From Mesorhizobium sp. B2-3-12 (GTDB taxonomy: Bacteria > Pseudomonadota > Alphaproteobacteria > Rhizobiales > Rhizobiaceae), in NCBI RefSeq assembly GCF_006442205.1, contig NZ_VFVR01000010.1, positions 1 through 64,000 on the forward strand: a stretch of DNA of 64,000 nucleotides, read 5' to 3'. A program made the translations under genes and the position numbers. Position 1 is the first letter of the stretch. Each line of letters starts with the position of its first letter. Under the pieces are notes generated by a model. The model did not search any database, was not told where the DNA came from, and saw only the letters and a program-made list of their open reading frames with translations. This document shows, one piece after another, positions 8,286 to 16,950 of this stretch.

Positions 8286-9533
8286 TCAGCCGAGCCCGAG
8301 ATCAGGCACGGCTGCGTCCTTGTGGTCGGCGAAATCGGTGTTGGGCAAGAGCGGATACCAGCCGGGACGACCGGGATCGCGATCATAGGCATAGCCGCCG
8401 AGCGAGCGGTAGAGTTCGGCATAAGTCTCGAGCTTGTCCCGATCGAGCTCGACGCCGAGGCCGGGTTTGTCCGGCACGGGAAGCGCGCCGTCGCGGTAGC
8501 GCATCTTACCGCCGGCGATGATGTCGTCGGTCAGGTGGTGGTAATGCGCGTCGGCGGTGAAGACGAGGTTGGGAAGCACGGCGCCCAGATGCAGCATGGA
8601 CGCAAGCTGGATGCCAAGCTCGCCTGACGAGTGCACCGCGATGCCGAGGCCGAACGTGTCGCAGGTCTGGGCGGCGCGCACGCAGGCGCGAATGCCACCC
8701 CAGAAAGTGGTGTCGAGCAGGATGACGTCGACCGCCGGGTCGCGCACATTGGTGGCGAGTTGCTCGAAGTCGATGACTATGGTGTTGGTGGCGAGCGGGA
8801 TGGACAGCTTCTCGCGCAGCCGCCGCATGCCAGCCAGCCCCCAGGTTGGATCCTCGAAATAGTCGTTGTTGAGGTCGGAGATCGCCTGGCCGAAGCGCAG
8901 GGCCTGTTCGACCGAGAGCGCGGCGTTCGGATCGTAGCGCAACGTGTCGCCGGGAAACTCCGCCGCCAGCGCCCGGAAGCATTCGAGCTCGTAGTCTGGA
9001 TGGAAGACGCCGGCCTTGAGCTTGTGGGCACGAAAGCCATGCTCGGCTTTCAGGGCACGGGCATGGTCGAGGAGTTGGTCGATCGTACGCACCTCGCCCT
9101 TGCCGGTTCGGCGGTCGGCATAGCGGAAGAAGAGGTAGGAGGCGAAGCCAACGCTGTCGCGCACCTTCCCGCCGAGCAACTGGTAGACCGGCACGCCGAG
9201 TTTTTGGCCGATGATGTCGAGGCAGGCGAATTCCAGCGCGGCGTGCAACTGGGTGCGGTTGTTGTAGAGCGACGCCGTCGGGTTGCAGATGGCGTAGCGC
9301 ATCCGGTTGAGATCGAACGGATCGTGGCCGATGAGATACGATTTCAGGCCGGCGAAAGCCGCTTCCGCGCTTGCGCCGCCACCGCCCATTTCGCCCAGGC
9401 CGGTGATGCCTTCGTCGGTCTCGACCTCGACCACGGTGCGCACGAAACGGCCCCAATGCGTGCCGTTGCTATGCCGGAGTGCCGCTTCCAGCGGCACGGT
9501 GACCGTGGTCGCCCTGATGTTCGTGATCTTCAT
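8286..9533 (-). CDS. Enolase-superfamily sugar-acid dehydratase, glucarate-dehydratase subgroup
   Basis: This 415-residue protein fits the mandelate-racemase/muconate-lactonizing superfamily, which removes water from aldarates or aldonates after Mg-assisted alpha-proton abstraction. Visible residues are the KxK base pair K171/K173 (HKLKAG), metal ligands D201 (DPNAAL), E227 (FEDP) and N250 (PLATNT), and the second base H301 (AVHSSGELG). The KxK plus H arrangement points to the glucarate dehydratase subgroup. The start is ATG 9533, with AGGGG eight bases upstream. It is the first gene of the operon and faces a GntR gene across a perfect palindrome. Glucarate, galactarate or a related acid are possible substrates; the family name does not fix this. 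Confidence 0.85.
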   Translation of the reverse strand: MKITNIRATTVTVPLEAALRHSNGTHWGRFVRTVVEVETDEGITGLGEMGGGGASAEAAFAGLKSYLIGHDPFDLNRMRYAICNPTASLYNNRTQLHAALEFACLDIIGQKLGVPVYQLLGGKVRDSVGFASYLFFRYADRRTGKGEVRTIDQLLDHARALKAEHGFRAHKLKAGVFHPDYELECFRALAAEFPGDTLRYDPNAALSVEQALRFGQAISDLNNDYFEDPTWGLAGMRRLREKLSIPLATNTIVIDFEQLATNVRDPAVDVILLDTTFWGGIRACVRAAQTCDTFGLGIAVHSSGELGIQLASMLHLGAVLPNLVFTADAHYHHLTDDIIAGGKMRYRDGALPVPDKPGLGVELDRDKLETYAELYRSLGGYAYDRDPGRPGWYPLLPNTDFADHKDAAVPDLGLG

Positions 9534-9566
9534 GCAGGCCCCTGACTCATCAGACAGGGATGTGAT

Positions 9567-9588
9567 ACACACTACCATGGTAGTGTGT
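9567..9588. promoter_or_regulatory. Perfect 22-bp palindrome, probable GntR/FCD operator
   Basis: The arms ACACACTACCA and TGGTAGTGTGT are exact reverse complements. The centre contains TGGT/ACCA elements as in FadR/FCD-family operators. The site lies 34 bases upstream of the dehydratase operon start and about 94 bases upstream of the divergent GntR gene, so one regulator could control both directions. Confidence 0.8.
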
Positions 9589-9681
9589 CAATCATGAGTG
9601 AATTGCCCTTTACCGCTTGAGTTGCGCCGCTGGCGGTGTCATGCCTGAGCGGGGCGATGACAATCAGCGGCAGGACCTGCC

Positions 9682-10440
9682 ATGGCAAGCAAGCTTTTGA
9701 TGGAGAAGGGGCTTTCGGACGTCGGCCGCGGCAAGGGCGCTGGCCAGCGCGAGCCCTCGCGCGCGCTGGAGCCGGTCAACAACCGCATGCCGATCTCGCC
9801 ACAGATTTACGAGCGGCTGCGCCGCGCCATCACCACGCTGGTCATGCTGCCGTCGGAAGCGCTAAGCGAACAGGATTTGGCCCAGCAGCTCGGCGTCAGC
9901 CGCACGCCGGTGCGCGAGGCGCTGATCCGTTTGGCCGACGAAGGGTTGATCGACATCCTGCCGCAGCGCGGTAGCTTCGTGGCGCCGATCCGGCTGAGCG
10001 ATGTCGAGGAAGCGCAATTCATCCGCGAGGCGCTGGAGGTTTCCGTCGTGCAGAGGCTCGCCGGCCACGCTTCGCAGGCCTTCATCGCCTCGGTCAGGGC
10101 CAATCTCGAAATGCAGCGGAAAGCGGTGGCCGAGGGCGATCGCGAGCTGTTCCTGGAGCTCGACGAGGCATTTCATCGCCGCCTCTGCGAAGAGGCGGGC
10201 CTGCCCAGAAGCTGGCGCGTCATCCAGGTGGTCAAGCTGCAGATGGACCGCGTGCGCTATCTCAGTTTGCCCGAGCCCGGGCATCTCGAGACGCTGCTAG
10301 CCCAGCATGTGGAAATCTTCGAAGCGCTGGAGGCTGGCGAAGCCAAGCAGGCCGGCGCCCGTATGACGGCGCATCTGCGCGAAGTGTTACGCACCGTGCA
10401 GAGGCTCAACCTGGCGCGGCCTGATTTTTTTGGACGATAA
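9682..10440 (+). CDS. GntR-family (FadR/FCD subfamily) transcriptional regulator
   Basis: A 252-residue regulator. After a ~35-residue basic leader there is a winged helix with LSEQDLAQQLGVSRTPVREALIRL and the wing LPQRGSFVAPI, followed by an all-helical FCD ligand domain (FIREALEVSVVQRLA, LDEAFHRRLCEEAG, HVEIFEALEAGEAKQAGARM). FCD regulators usually repress sugar-acid or organic-acid operons and release DNA on binding the acid. The ATG at 9682 has AGGACC upstream. It is divergent from the dehydratase-transport operon, with a 22-bp palindrome between them, so it is the likely local repressor. Confidence 0.92.
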   Translation: MASKLLMEKGLSDVGRGKGAGQREPSRALEPVNNRMPISPQIYERLRRAITTLVMLPSEALSEQDLAQQLGVSRTPVREALIRLADEGLIDILPQRGSFVAPIRLSDVEEAQFIREALEVSVVQRLAGHASQAFIASVRANLEMQRKAVAEGDRELFLELDEAFHRRLCEEAGLPRSWRVIQVVKLQMDRVRYLSLPEPGHLETLLAQHVEIFEALEAGEAKQAGARMTAHLREVLRTVQRLNLARPDFFGR

Positions 10441-10470
10441 CCGGGGCGGGCCTTGAGGTATCGCCGTTAT

Positions 10471-10571
10471 AGCGGTTCAGCGTTTGACGGAATCGCCGAC
10501 CCGCTCTAACTCTTTGTTTTCACGCAATTCCGGACAGAAAACCGTTACACACTTTTCCTGGATTGCTCTAG
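10471..10571. repeat. Dispersed palindromic intergenic repeat, copy 1
   Basis: About 100 bp starting GGTTCAGCGTTTGA and ending TTTTCCTGGATTGCTCTAG. It closely matches copies at about 28106-28233 and 59739-59806. The 3' part can pair GCAATTCC with GGAATTGC (imperfect in this copy). It lies after the GntR gene and outside coding sequence. Confidence 0.8.
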
Positions 10572-10574
10572 GCT

Positions 10575-10880
10575 TCAGTTCGATTTGGCGTCGAATTCGA
10601 CCTTGCATCGCTGGCCGGCGAGCAAACGGTTGCCGGCATTGGGCAGCATAATGCGTACGCCGAACATCCTGCTGGCCGCGTCCAACACCCGGTCGATCAC
10701 CTGGACCGTGCCGACATGGACTTCATCGCGCGGCTCGCTGACGGTCACCCGGACGGAGAGGCCAACACTGAACTTGCGTACTCGCTGTCGGCGACGAAGC
10801 CATCGATTCAGAGAGGTAGGCCGATGCACCTTTCAACTCGGTGAGCGGATCGACGACGATCGCATATGGCGCAGGCGCCT
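10575..10880 (-). pseudogene. Remnant of a membrane-fusion (RND efflux adaptor, HlyD-like) protein
   Basis: The minus strand encodes a C-terminal fragment with KFSVGLSVRVTVSEPRDE, then VQVIDRVLDAASRMFGVRI and LPNAGNRLLAGQRCKVEF, which reads like the beta-barrel end of an RND efflux periplasmic adaptor. Upstream pieces continue in other frames: DGFVADSEYA in one, and PYAIVVDPLTELKGASAYLSE in another up to about 10880. At least two frameshifts and the missing N-terminal 250 or so residues make this a decayed remnant. No pump gene accompanies it. Confidence 0.65.
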
Positions 10881-11058
10881 CTAGTGCAGCGCAAGGCAGC
10901 CCAGTCTGCTTGCACCAACCATCGGGACCAATCGGGCTATTTTTTGCGCTTTTTGGCCTTCCGACAGGGCGTGTCCGTCGTCTCGAAAAGCACCGTCACT
11001 GCTCCAACCAGGACATTTTTTCACGGCGCTTAGGGCAACTGGCTATGCACGCGCCTCT

Positions 11059-12429
11059 TCAGTGAGGAGGCCGAGCGAGCATCATGAGATCACCGGCGTT
11101 TTTCTGATCGGCAAGCGTCCAGAGCCTGTCTGCAAGTGCATCCGCGGCAAGTGTCGGGCAACCGTATCGCGCCAGGGTGACAAATTTCTCCCGCAGCGCT
11201 TTGTCCGACATAGGCCGAGCGAGACTGCCAGTGGCAACTTCTTCGACCACGACCACAGAAGAGCCATCCGCGTATCGGATCGAAACATGCGCGGCTTCGA
11301 CCGGCGAGCCGGCATCAATCTGAACAGGGCCGACCTTGGCACGAAGAGCCTTGATCTGGGGATCGTTCACCGCGGCATCACTGAATTCTTCGGCACCAGC
11401 ATGACCACGCAGCAGACTGACGGCCACGGCATGCTGGGCGCTGACCTGCGCCTCGCGCCCCGTGGTGACTTCGGGCCGGTCGGCGCGGGCCTTGAGCAAG
11501 GGGGCACCGCGCACGACGATTTCTGCAATCTGGCCGGTGGAGAAATTGAGGTTGCCACGAGCAGCCAGGCAGGCATCGATCACAGGATTCAGCACCACGC
11601 CACAGGGATAAGGCTTGAACATATTGCGCAGAATTTCCCAATCCCTTCCCCACCCTTCTTCGATCCGTTCGGGCTTTGGGTGGTCGGAGCAGACTTTGAG
11701 AAAACCGCGCGGTCCTTCGAGCGGTTGCGGCGGCCCTTCGACCCCACACCGCGCCATCAGGGCCGAGACGAGACCGCCGCGCGCCGCATTGCCGACGCCG
11801 GTGCTCTTGGCCATGAAACCGAGGGTCTCGACGAGACCTGAAGCTTGTGCCGAGGCATTGCCGAGTGCCCAGAGTACCTCGTCCTCGCCAAGATCGAGGA
11901 GCTTCGCGGCGGCCACGGCGGCGCCGAAGATCCCGCATGTGGATGTGATGTGCCAGCCGCGGTCGTAGTGGCCGGGCGAAACTGCGTCGCCGATGCGGCA
12001 GGCGACCTCCGCTCCAAGAGTAAAGGCATGAAGGAGTTGCGCACCACTGACCGGGCGCGTTTCCGCGAGTGCCAGCACGACGGGCAGGACGGGCGCGGTG
12101 GGATGGATGATCGTCCCCGCATGGGTGTCGTCGAAATCGAAGACATTTATCGCCGCGGCGTTCAGGAACGCGGCCGTCAACGCGTCCCGCCGCTGGCTAT
12201 GGCCGATGACGGTCGCGGTCTCGCCGGCCGAAAAAGGCGCGAGGCTTTTGGTCAGCCGCAGCACCGCCTGATCTGACGAGCCACCAAGAGCCGTTCCAAA
12301 GCCGTTGAAGACGGCCTTCATCGCATGCACGCGCACCGGCTCCGGGACGTCGTCCCAGCGAGAGTGATGCACGAAAGCCGCGAGCCGACGCGAAAGGCCC
12401 GCGGAAGGCTGTAGAATATTGGCGGTCAT
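11059..12429 (-). CDS. MmgE/PrpD-family protein (2-methylcitrate dehydratase-like), copy A
   Basis: A 456-residue protein of the MmgE/PrpD family, which includes 2-methylcitrate dehydratase, cis-aconitate decarboxylase and iminodisuccinate epimerase. Landmarks are NVFDFDDTHAGTIIHPTAPV (the family D-D-T-H...H-P segment), GAEVACRIGDAVSPGHYDRGWH and MFKPYPCGVVLNPVIDACL. The start is set at ATG 12429 (MTANILQPSAG), with GGAGA upstream. It is the last gene of an SDR/MBL/HIBADH/PrpD operon downstream of a LacI operator. The reaction is probably dehydration, isomerisation or decarboxylation of a hydroxy- or unsaturated acid; the substrate is not deducible. Confidence 0.85.
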   Translation of the reverse strand: MTANILQPSAGLSRRLAAFVHHSRWDDVPEPVRVHAMKAVFNGFGTALGGSSDQAVLRLTKSLAPFSAGETATVIGHSQRRDALTAAFLNAAAINVFDFDDTHAGTIIHPTAPVLPVVLALAETRPVSGAQLLHAFTLGAEVACRIGDAVSPGHYDRGWHITSTCGIFGAAVAAAKLLDLGEDEVLWALGNASAQASGLVETLGFMAKSTGVGNAARGGLVSALMARCGVEGPPQPLEGPRGFLKVCSDHPKPERIEEGWGRDWEILRNMFKPYPCGVVLNPVIDACLAARGNLNFSTGQIAEIVVRGAPLLKARADRPEVTTGREAQVSAQHAVAVSLLRGHAGAEEFSDAAVNDPQIKALRAKVGPVQIDAGSPVEAAHVSIRYADGSSVVVVEEVATGSLARPMSDKALREKFVTLARYGCPTLAADALADRLWTLADQKNAGDLMMLARPPH

Positions 12430-12458
12430 GAGCCGTGTCTCCGATGCGACGCCAGGGG

Positions 12459-13367
12459 TCAGCCCCTCGCCTTCGCACCGGCGACCGTAACGCCGGCCCA
12501 ACCCTCTATCGGCTTGATGATTTCGGTAAGGTCCGCATCCGCGCCGAGATCGCTCTTTGCCACCGTCAGCAGTTGCCGTACCGCGCCGCCCACGATCATG
12601 GGCACGCCGAGCGCATCGCTTTCCTCGAGGCAGAGACGGATATCCTTTGCCGACAGACCGATCGAAAAGCCGAAATCGAAGCCGCGCGTCAGGACGAATT
12701 TCGGAATCTTGGTCATCGTCGCATTGGAGCTTCCGCTGCCCGAATTGATCACCTCGATCAGTATATCGGGATCGAGCCCGGCCTTGGTGGCGAGCACCAG
12801 CGCCTCGGAGGCAATGGACAGCGCCGTGACGGACATCAGATTGTTGATCACCTTCATCATCTGCCCCATGCCCGGCTCGGCGCCGACATGGATCGGCTTG
12901 CCGAGCGTCTCCAGGATCGGTCGCACCGTCTCCATCGTCGACACGTCGCAGGCGACCATCATGGCGAGCGTGCCCTTCTCGGCGCCGCCGACGCCGCCGC
13001 TTACCGGACAGTCAACCGTCGTGATGCCAGCGGCCCTCAAGCCTTCGGCCACCTGCCGCTCGGTGCGCGGGCCGGTGGTCGACAGGTCGATGACGATCTT
13101 CGCGCCCTTGCCCGAGACAAGCCCATTGGACCCAAGCGCCACGGCATGCACGATCTCTGGCGTGGGAAGCGACAAGAGGATCACATCGGACAGGCCCATC
13201 AGCTCCGCCGGGGTCTTGGCCCTTCCCGCGCCCTCTCTCGTCAACGCCGAGACGACAGCGTCGTTGGTGTCATAGACGCTTACCGTGTAGCCGGCCGCGG
13301 CAAGCCGCTTCACCATCGGCATTCCCATGCGTCCAATACCGGCAAAACCCAGTTTAAGGTTGGTCAT
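12459..13367 (-). CDS. NAD(P)-dependent beta-hydroxyacid dehydrogenase (HIBADH family), copy A
   Basis: A 302-residue enzyme with an N-terminal dinucleotide fold (FAGIGRMGMPMVKRL), the substrate loop DCPVSGGVGGAEKGTLAMMV and catalytic K172 with N176 (MKVINNLM). The family includes 3-hydroxyisobutyrate, tartronate-semialdehyde and L-threonate dehydrogenases. ATG 13367 is preceded by GGAGATCACG. The gap to the PrpD gene is 29 bases. It most resembles, within this window, the HIBADH gene at 30408-31301. It probably oxidises a hydroxyacid released by the lactonase step; this is inference from the operon. Confidence 0.88.
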   Translation of the reverse strand: MTNLKLGFAGIGRMGMPMVKRLAAAGYTVSVYDTNDAVVSALTREGAGRAKTPAELMGLSDVILLSLPTPEIVHAVALGSNGLVSGKGAKIVIDLSTTGPRTERQVAEGLRAAGITTVDCPVSGGVGGAEKGTLAMMVACDVSTMETVRPILETLGKPIHVGAEPGMGQMMKVINNLMSVTALSIASEALVLATKAGLDPDILIEVINSGSGSSNATMTKIPKFVLTRGFDFGFSIGLSAKDIRLCLEESDALGVPMIVGGAVRQLLTVAKSDLGADADLTEIIKPIEGWAGVTVAGAKARG

Positions 13368-13410
13368 CGTGATCTCCGCTTTGTAGGTTTGGTGCAGCTC
13401 GTGTCCGCGC

Positions 13411-14211
13411 TCAGGGCGCTCCCGCAATCGGATCGAGGTCCAGGCGCACGATATCGTCGACCCCTGGCAATGTGGCCGGATAGCGCGTCAGGACGAGCGG
13501 GTCGTGGCCGGGGATGATATGTTTCGGCGAACTCGCTAGCCTGCGCATCGTGGCGTAGCCCTCCAGCATGTCGGTAGCGCTCTCCAGCACCGGAAAGGGT
13601 CGGTTCTGCTCGAAATTGGCGTAGAAGTGCGAAGCATCGGAGCCTAGCACCACCCAGCCGCGCGCCGTCTTCACCCGGACCACCTGCAATCCCTTCGAGT
13701 GGCCGCCGACGCGATGCACCGTGAGGTTCGGGGCGATCTGGCTGACCCCATCGTGGAAGGTCACCCGCCCGGCGAAGAGCTTGGCGACCATGCTCGCCAC
13801 GTCCTCATATGCGAAAGGGTGGCGTAGATAGTCGTGGCACATGCAACGCCCGGTGCAATAAGCCATCTCCACGTCCTGGACGTGATAGCGGGCATTCGGA
13901 AACAGGTCGTGGTTGCCCGCATGATCGAAATGCATATGCGACAGGATGACGTCCTCGACCTTGTCAGGTTCGATCCCGATCATCTTCAGACCCTCGCTGA
14001 CCGGCCGCAGCAGATGCCGTTGCCGTATCCGCGCCACCTTGGCGTCAAAGCCGGTGTCGAAGACGAAGGTCCGCGTCTTGCCGACAATGGCCCAGACAAA
14101 ATAGTCGAGAGGCATCGGACCATCATGCGGATCGCCGCCGATGAAATTCGCGGCTGCATTGCGGTCGTGGTGACCGTAGCGAACGGCGTAGAGTTCGTAG
14201 ATATCATCCAT
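13411..14211 (-). CDS. MBL-fold metallo-hydrolase, N-acyl-homoserine-lactonase-like family, copy A
   Basis: A 266-residue metallo-beta-lactamase-fold protein with the dinuclear metal motif SHMHFDHAGN (H92, H94, D96, H97), then H171 (GGHSKG), D192 (GSDASHF) and H236 (IPGHDPLV). This set matches AHL-lactonase-type enzymes that open lactone rings, although many relatives act on other lactones or esters. ATG 14211 has AAGGAGCC upstream. Position between SDR and HIBADH genes suggests opening of a sugar-derived lactone after oxidation rather than quorum quenching. No signal peptide is seen, so it is cytosolic. Confidence 0.87.
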   Translation of the reverse strand: MDDIYELYAVRYGHHDRNAAANFIGGDPHDGPMPLDYFVWAIVGKTRTFVFDTGFDAKVARIRQRHLLRPVSEGLKMIGIEPDKVEDVILSHMHFDHAGNHDLFPNARYHVQDVEMAYCTGRCMCHDYLRHPFAYEDVASMVAKLFAGRVTFHDGVSQIAPNLTVHRVGGHSKGLQVVRVKTARGWVVLGSDASHFYANFEQNRPFPVLESATDMLEGYATMRRLASSPKHIIPGHDPLVLTRYPATLPGVDDIVRLDLDPIAGAP

Positions 14212-14270
14212 GTGTGGCTCCTTTCGCCGCCAGGCCGCCGTGGTGCCGGATCACGTCGATCCGGATCCGA

Positions 14271-15101
14271 TCAGCTGGCAAGCCATCCTCCCTCGACCGG
14301 AAGCATGGCTCCGGTCATGTCCCGGCCGATCGGCCCACAGAGAAAAGCCAGAAGATCGGAAACGCTCCGCGGCGAGACGAAGCTGCCGCCAGGCTGCTTG
14401 CCCTCCAGAAACAGGCGCTCTGCCGCACCGCGGTCAATGCCTCGATCCGCCATCAATTCTTCCACCCGGCTTTCTGTGCCGGGTGTCAGGACCGAACCCG
14501 GACAGAGACTGTGGCAAGTGACATCGACGTCCAGGTTCTCCAGGGCCACGGCTCGGGTCAGGCCCAGGATAGCCGATTTCGTCGTCACATAGCCGACGCG
14601 GCCTGCCGTGCCGCGCATGCCATAGACAGAGGTTATATTGAAGATGCGACCGAAGTTCTGCGCCCGCATCCGTGGCAGCAACAACCGGACGGCATGAAAA
14701 ATGGCCGAGAGGTTCACGGCCAGCGCCAGATCCCATTGTTCTGGCGGAAACTCCGTGATCGAGGCAAAGTGCCTTACGACCGCGTTGTTGATCAGAATAT
14801 CGACTCCGCCGAGTTCGGCATTGGCGGCCGCAACAAGCGACTCCACGCCCGCGGGCGTGGCCAGATCGGCCCTGTGATAGGCAATCCGCGCGCCAGTCCT
14901 GCGGACAAGTGCTTCACGCTGCGGCTCAACCGCCTCGGGCGCTTCAAGCCCATGCAGCATGACACTGCAGCCGGCCTCGGCAAGCCGGGCGGCGATCGCC
15001 TGCCCCAACCCCGCGGTGGAACCGGTGATCAGCGCGCGGCGTCCGCCCAAGGCCGTTGCCGGGACAGGAAGCGCCGGCGGTGGCGTCTCCTCCACGTTCA
15101 T
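14271..15101 (-). CDS. Short-chain dehydrogenase/reductase (3-oxoacyl/3-hydroxybutyrate-DH-like)
   Basis: A 276-residue SDR with cofactor motif TGSTAGLG (residues 26-33), NNA motif and active-site S158, Y171, K175 (NITSVYG, GYVTTKSA). The proline-rich first 18 residues precede the fold. It is the first gene of the operon, immediately downstream of a perfect LacI-type palindrome at 15176-15197. It probably oxidises a sugar or hydroxyacid to the lactone or keto form used by the following enzymes; the substrate is unknown. Confidence 0.87.
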   Translation of the reverse strand: MNVEETPPPALPVPATALGGRRALITGSTAGLGQAIAARLAEAGCSVMLHGLEAPEAVEPQREALVRRTGARIAYHRADLATPAGVESLVAAANAELGGVDILINNAVVRHFASITEFPPEQWDLALAVNLSAIFHAVRLLLPRMRAQNFGRIFNITSVYGMRGTAGRVGYVTTKSAILGLTRAVALENLDVDVTCHSLCPGSVLTPGTESRVEELMADRGIDRGAAERLFLEGKQPGGSFVSPRSVSDLLAFLCGPIGRDMTGAMLPVEGGWLAS

Positions 15102-15175
15102 ACCCTGCTCCGCTGGTTTGTGAGCATCATCAACGTCCTCGTCCTTGGCCGAATACAGGGCTATGCGGCGATTTT

Positions 15176-15197
15176 AATCTGTTACCGGTAACAGATT
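15176..15197. promoter_or_regulatory. LacI-type operator (perfect palindrome)
   Basis: AATCTGTTACC and GGTAACAGATT form a perfect 22-bp palindrome with the central CpG (ACCGGT) typical of LacI/GalR operators. The core TGTTACCGGTAACA is at 15180-15193. It lies 75 bases upstream of the SDR start and just downstream of the LacI gene. Confidence 0.85.
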
Positions 15198-15252
15198 TCG
15201 AGTTTAGAACAGCGATGCCAGCGATGCAACGGGTGATACCGTATATCTGAAG

Positions 15253-16302
15253 TCAGGTGCTTTCGCGCTGGATCAATTCGAATTTCAGATCGATCACGCT
15301 GCCGCGCAGATGCTCGGCGCCGTCGATGATTCGACTCAGCAGGATGCGTGCCGTCCGTTCGCCGATGTCATACCGCGGCAGCCTCAGCGTGCTGACCGAT
15401 GGGCTGACGTGACGCAGAAGGTCCACGTCGTCGAAGCTTGCCAGAGCGATCCGGCCCGGGACCGGCCAACCGCGCTTCTGACATTCGAAGAGGGCGCCGA
15501 CGGCCAGCACGTCGCCGGCGCAAAACAGCGCGTCGACTTCCGGCACGCTCTGCACAACGCGTGCCATGACTTCCGCCCCCGCGGCGAGACCTCGCTCGGT
15601 CTCCAGTACGATGCGGGGGTCGGGATCGAGCCCAAGCTGGTTCAACGCGGCATGATAGCCTTGCAGCCGATCCTGCGATCGGTCGTTGTGCACCGAGTAA
15701 AGACTGGCGAAAGCAATCTTGCGGTATCCAAGCCGGCCGAGATGCATCGTCATCGCATAGGACGCCTCGCGGTTGGAAAAACTGACCACCATATCCAGTG
15801 GTTCTTCCGGTATATTGCCGTTCTCGACCACGGGTATGCCTGATTTCCGGATCTTCTCCGCCGCTTGCGGTGTATGCTCGGTGCTGTGCAGGACCAGGCC
15901 GCTCACCCGCTGACTGAGGAAGATCGTTATCAGTTCTTCCTCCTCGTTGGGGTCATAGCCAGACTCGGCGATCATCAGCTGAAAGCCGGAGCGTTTGAGC
16001 ACTTCCGACAGGCCCTTGACCGTCTGCGTATAGATCGAGTTGTCGATGCTCGGCACGATGAGGCCGATCGTCGTGGACCTGTTTGAAGAGAGGCTGCCGG
16101 CCAGATGGTTCGGTAAATAGCCGATCTCGCGAACCGCCCGAAGCACCCTTTCGCGCATCTCCTCGGAGACTTTTCCGGGCTCATTCAGCGCTCTTGAAAC
16201 GGTCATGGTGGAGACGCCGGCGCGAGCGGCGACGTCGCGCATCCTGGCGCTGCCAGTCTGCGGGTTTCCGTCTCCAGATAGTCTTTTCGGCATTCCTGTC
16301 AC
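15253..16302 (-). CDS. LacI/GalR-family transcriptional regulator (GntR-of-gluconate-like)
   Basis: A 349-residue regulator with N-terminal HTH MRDVAARAGVSTMTVSRALN, hinge helix (NHLAGSLSSNRSTTIGLIVP) and a Peripla_BP-like sensor domain (SQRVSGLVLHSTEH, DALFCAGDVLAVGALFEC, ALASFDDVDLLRHVSPSVST). The start may be GTG 16302 or ATG 16293; neither has a strong ribosome site. It sits at the centre of four transcription units, each with a similar 14-mer containing TACCGSTA, so it is the probable repressor of all of them and, through the 16383 site, perhaps of itself. Confidence 0.92.
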   Translation of the reverse strand: MTGMPKRLSGDGNPQTGSARMRDVAARAGVSTMTVSRALNEPGKVSEEMRERVLRAVREIGYLPNHLAGSLSSNRSTTIGLIVPSIDNSIYTQTVKGLSEVLKRSGFQLMIAESGYDPNEEEELITIFLSQRVSGLVLHSTEHTPQAAEKIRKSGIPVVENGNIPEEPLDMVVSFSNREASYAMTMHLGRLGYRKIAFASLYSVHNDRSQDRLQGYHAALNQLGLDPDPRIVLETERGLAAGAEVMARVVQSVPEVDALFCAGDVLAVGALFECQKRGWPVPGRIALASFDDVDLLRHVSPSVSTLRLPRYDIGERTARILLSRIIDGAEHLRGSVIDLKFELIQREST

Positions 16303-16382
16303 AGTCCGACGTGGTGGCGGAAATCAAACCATTGCACGGACACACAAACAAGCCTTCGCGGGAGAATACCGTGCAATTTTGT

Positions 16383-16396
16383 TGTTACCGCTACCA
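16383..16396. promoter_or_regulatory. LacI-type operator-like site upstream of the 16451 gene
   Basis: TGTTACCGCTACCA differs from the perfect 15180 core by two bases. It lies between the divergent LacI and 16451 genes, 55 bases before the latter's start. Confidence 0.65.
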
Positions 16397-16450
16397 AAAC
16401 CGAGTATTGGCTGACAGGATTTGCGCATTCGGGACGCTGCAGGGATCGCG

Positions 16451-16927
16451 ATGGACAAAAAAGCGGACAGCCAAGCGGACCAGGCGGTGCTGCGCTATGT
16501 GGAGACCACCCGGCCGGTGCAGCAGCTGATCAGCCAGACACTGACGCAGGTCGGGGGTTATGCACTGCTGCTGATGATCTCACGCAGCCGCGCGGCGCTC
16601 GCTGAAGGCGCGCTCGCCAGCGCACGCGAAGCAGCGATGCGGGCATCCGAGGAGGTGCGCGCACTTGTGGCTCCAGACATCGCCACGCATCATCATCATC
16701 ACCTGCGTGGCGCCGCCGAAACGCTCCTCCAGGCCTGTGTCGCGGCATTGGCTTACAGCCGCATCGACGCCTCCGAGCAAGGCGACGCACTCGTGCGGAC
16801 ATTGCGGGCGTCAAGCGACCACCTTCGAACGACGGCCCATCTGTTGCCAGGCTTCGAACTTGTCGATTTCGGGCAGGCCTGCTGCGCGACACACGCGCCG
16901 AAGCGCTTGCCGCAGGACGTCACTTAG
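16451..16927 (+). CDS. Hypothetical helical protein in the LacI-linked cluster
   Basis: I do not recognise this 158-residue protein. ATG 16451 has CAGGGA upstream; the frame is also open slightly further 5'. It is mostly predicted helix, alanine-rich (SRSRAALAEGALASAREAAM), with a run of five histidines at residues 80-84 and a Cys pair near the end (QACCATH). There is no signal peptide or membrane helix that I can see. It is followed 23 bases later by an MBL hydrolase and preceded by a LacI-like operator, so it is probably co-expressed with it. Confidence 0.65.
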   Translation: MDKKADSQADQAVLRYVETTRPVQQLISQTLTQVGGYALLLMISRSRAALAEGALASAREAAMRASEEVRALVAPDIATHHHHHLRGAAETLLQACVAALAYSRIDASEQGDALVRTLRASSDHLRTTAHLLPGFELVDFGQACCATHAPKRLPQDVT

Positions 16928-16950
16928 ACCAATGGCACAGGGAGGAAGAT

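Noticed and set aside
16688..16703. The run of His codons as a vector-derived affinity tag
   Set aside because: It is internal to an ordinary frame with native flanking sequence, not at a terminus or next to a linker.
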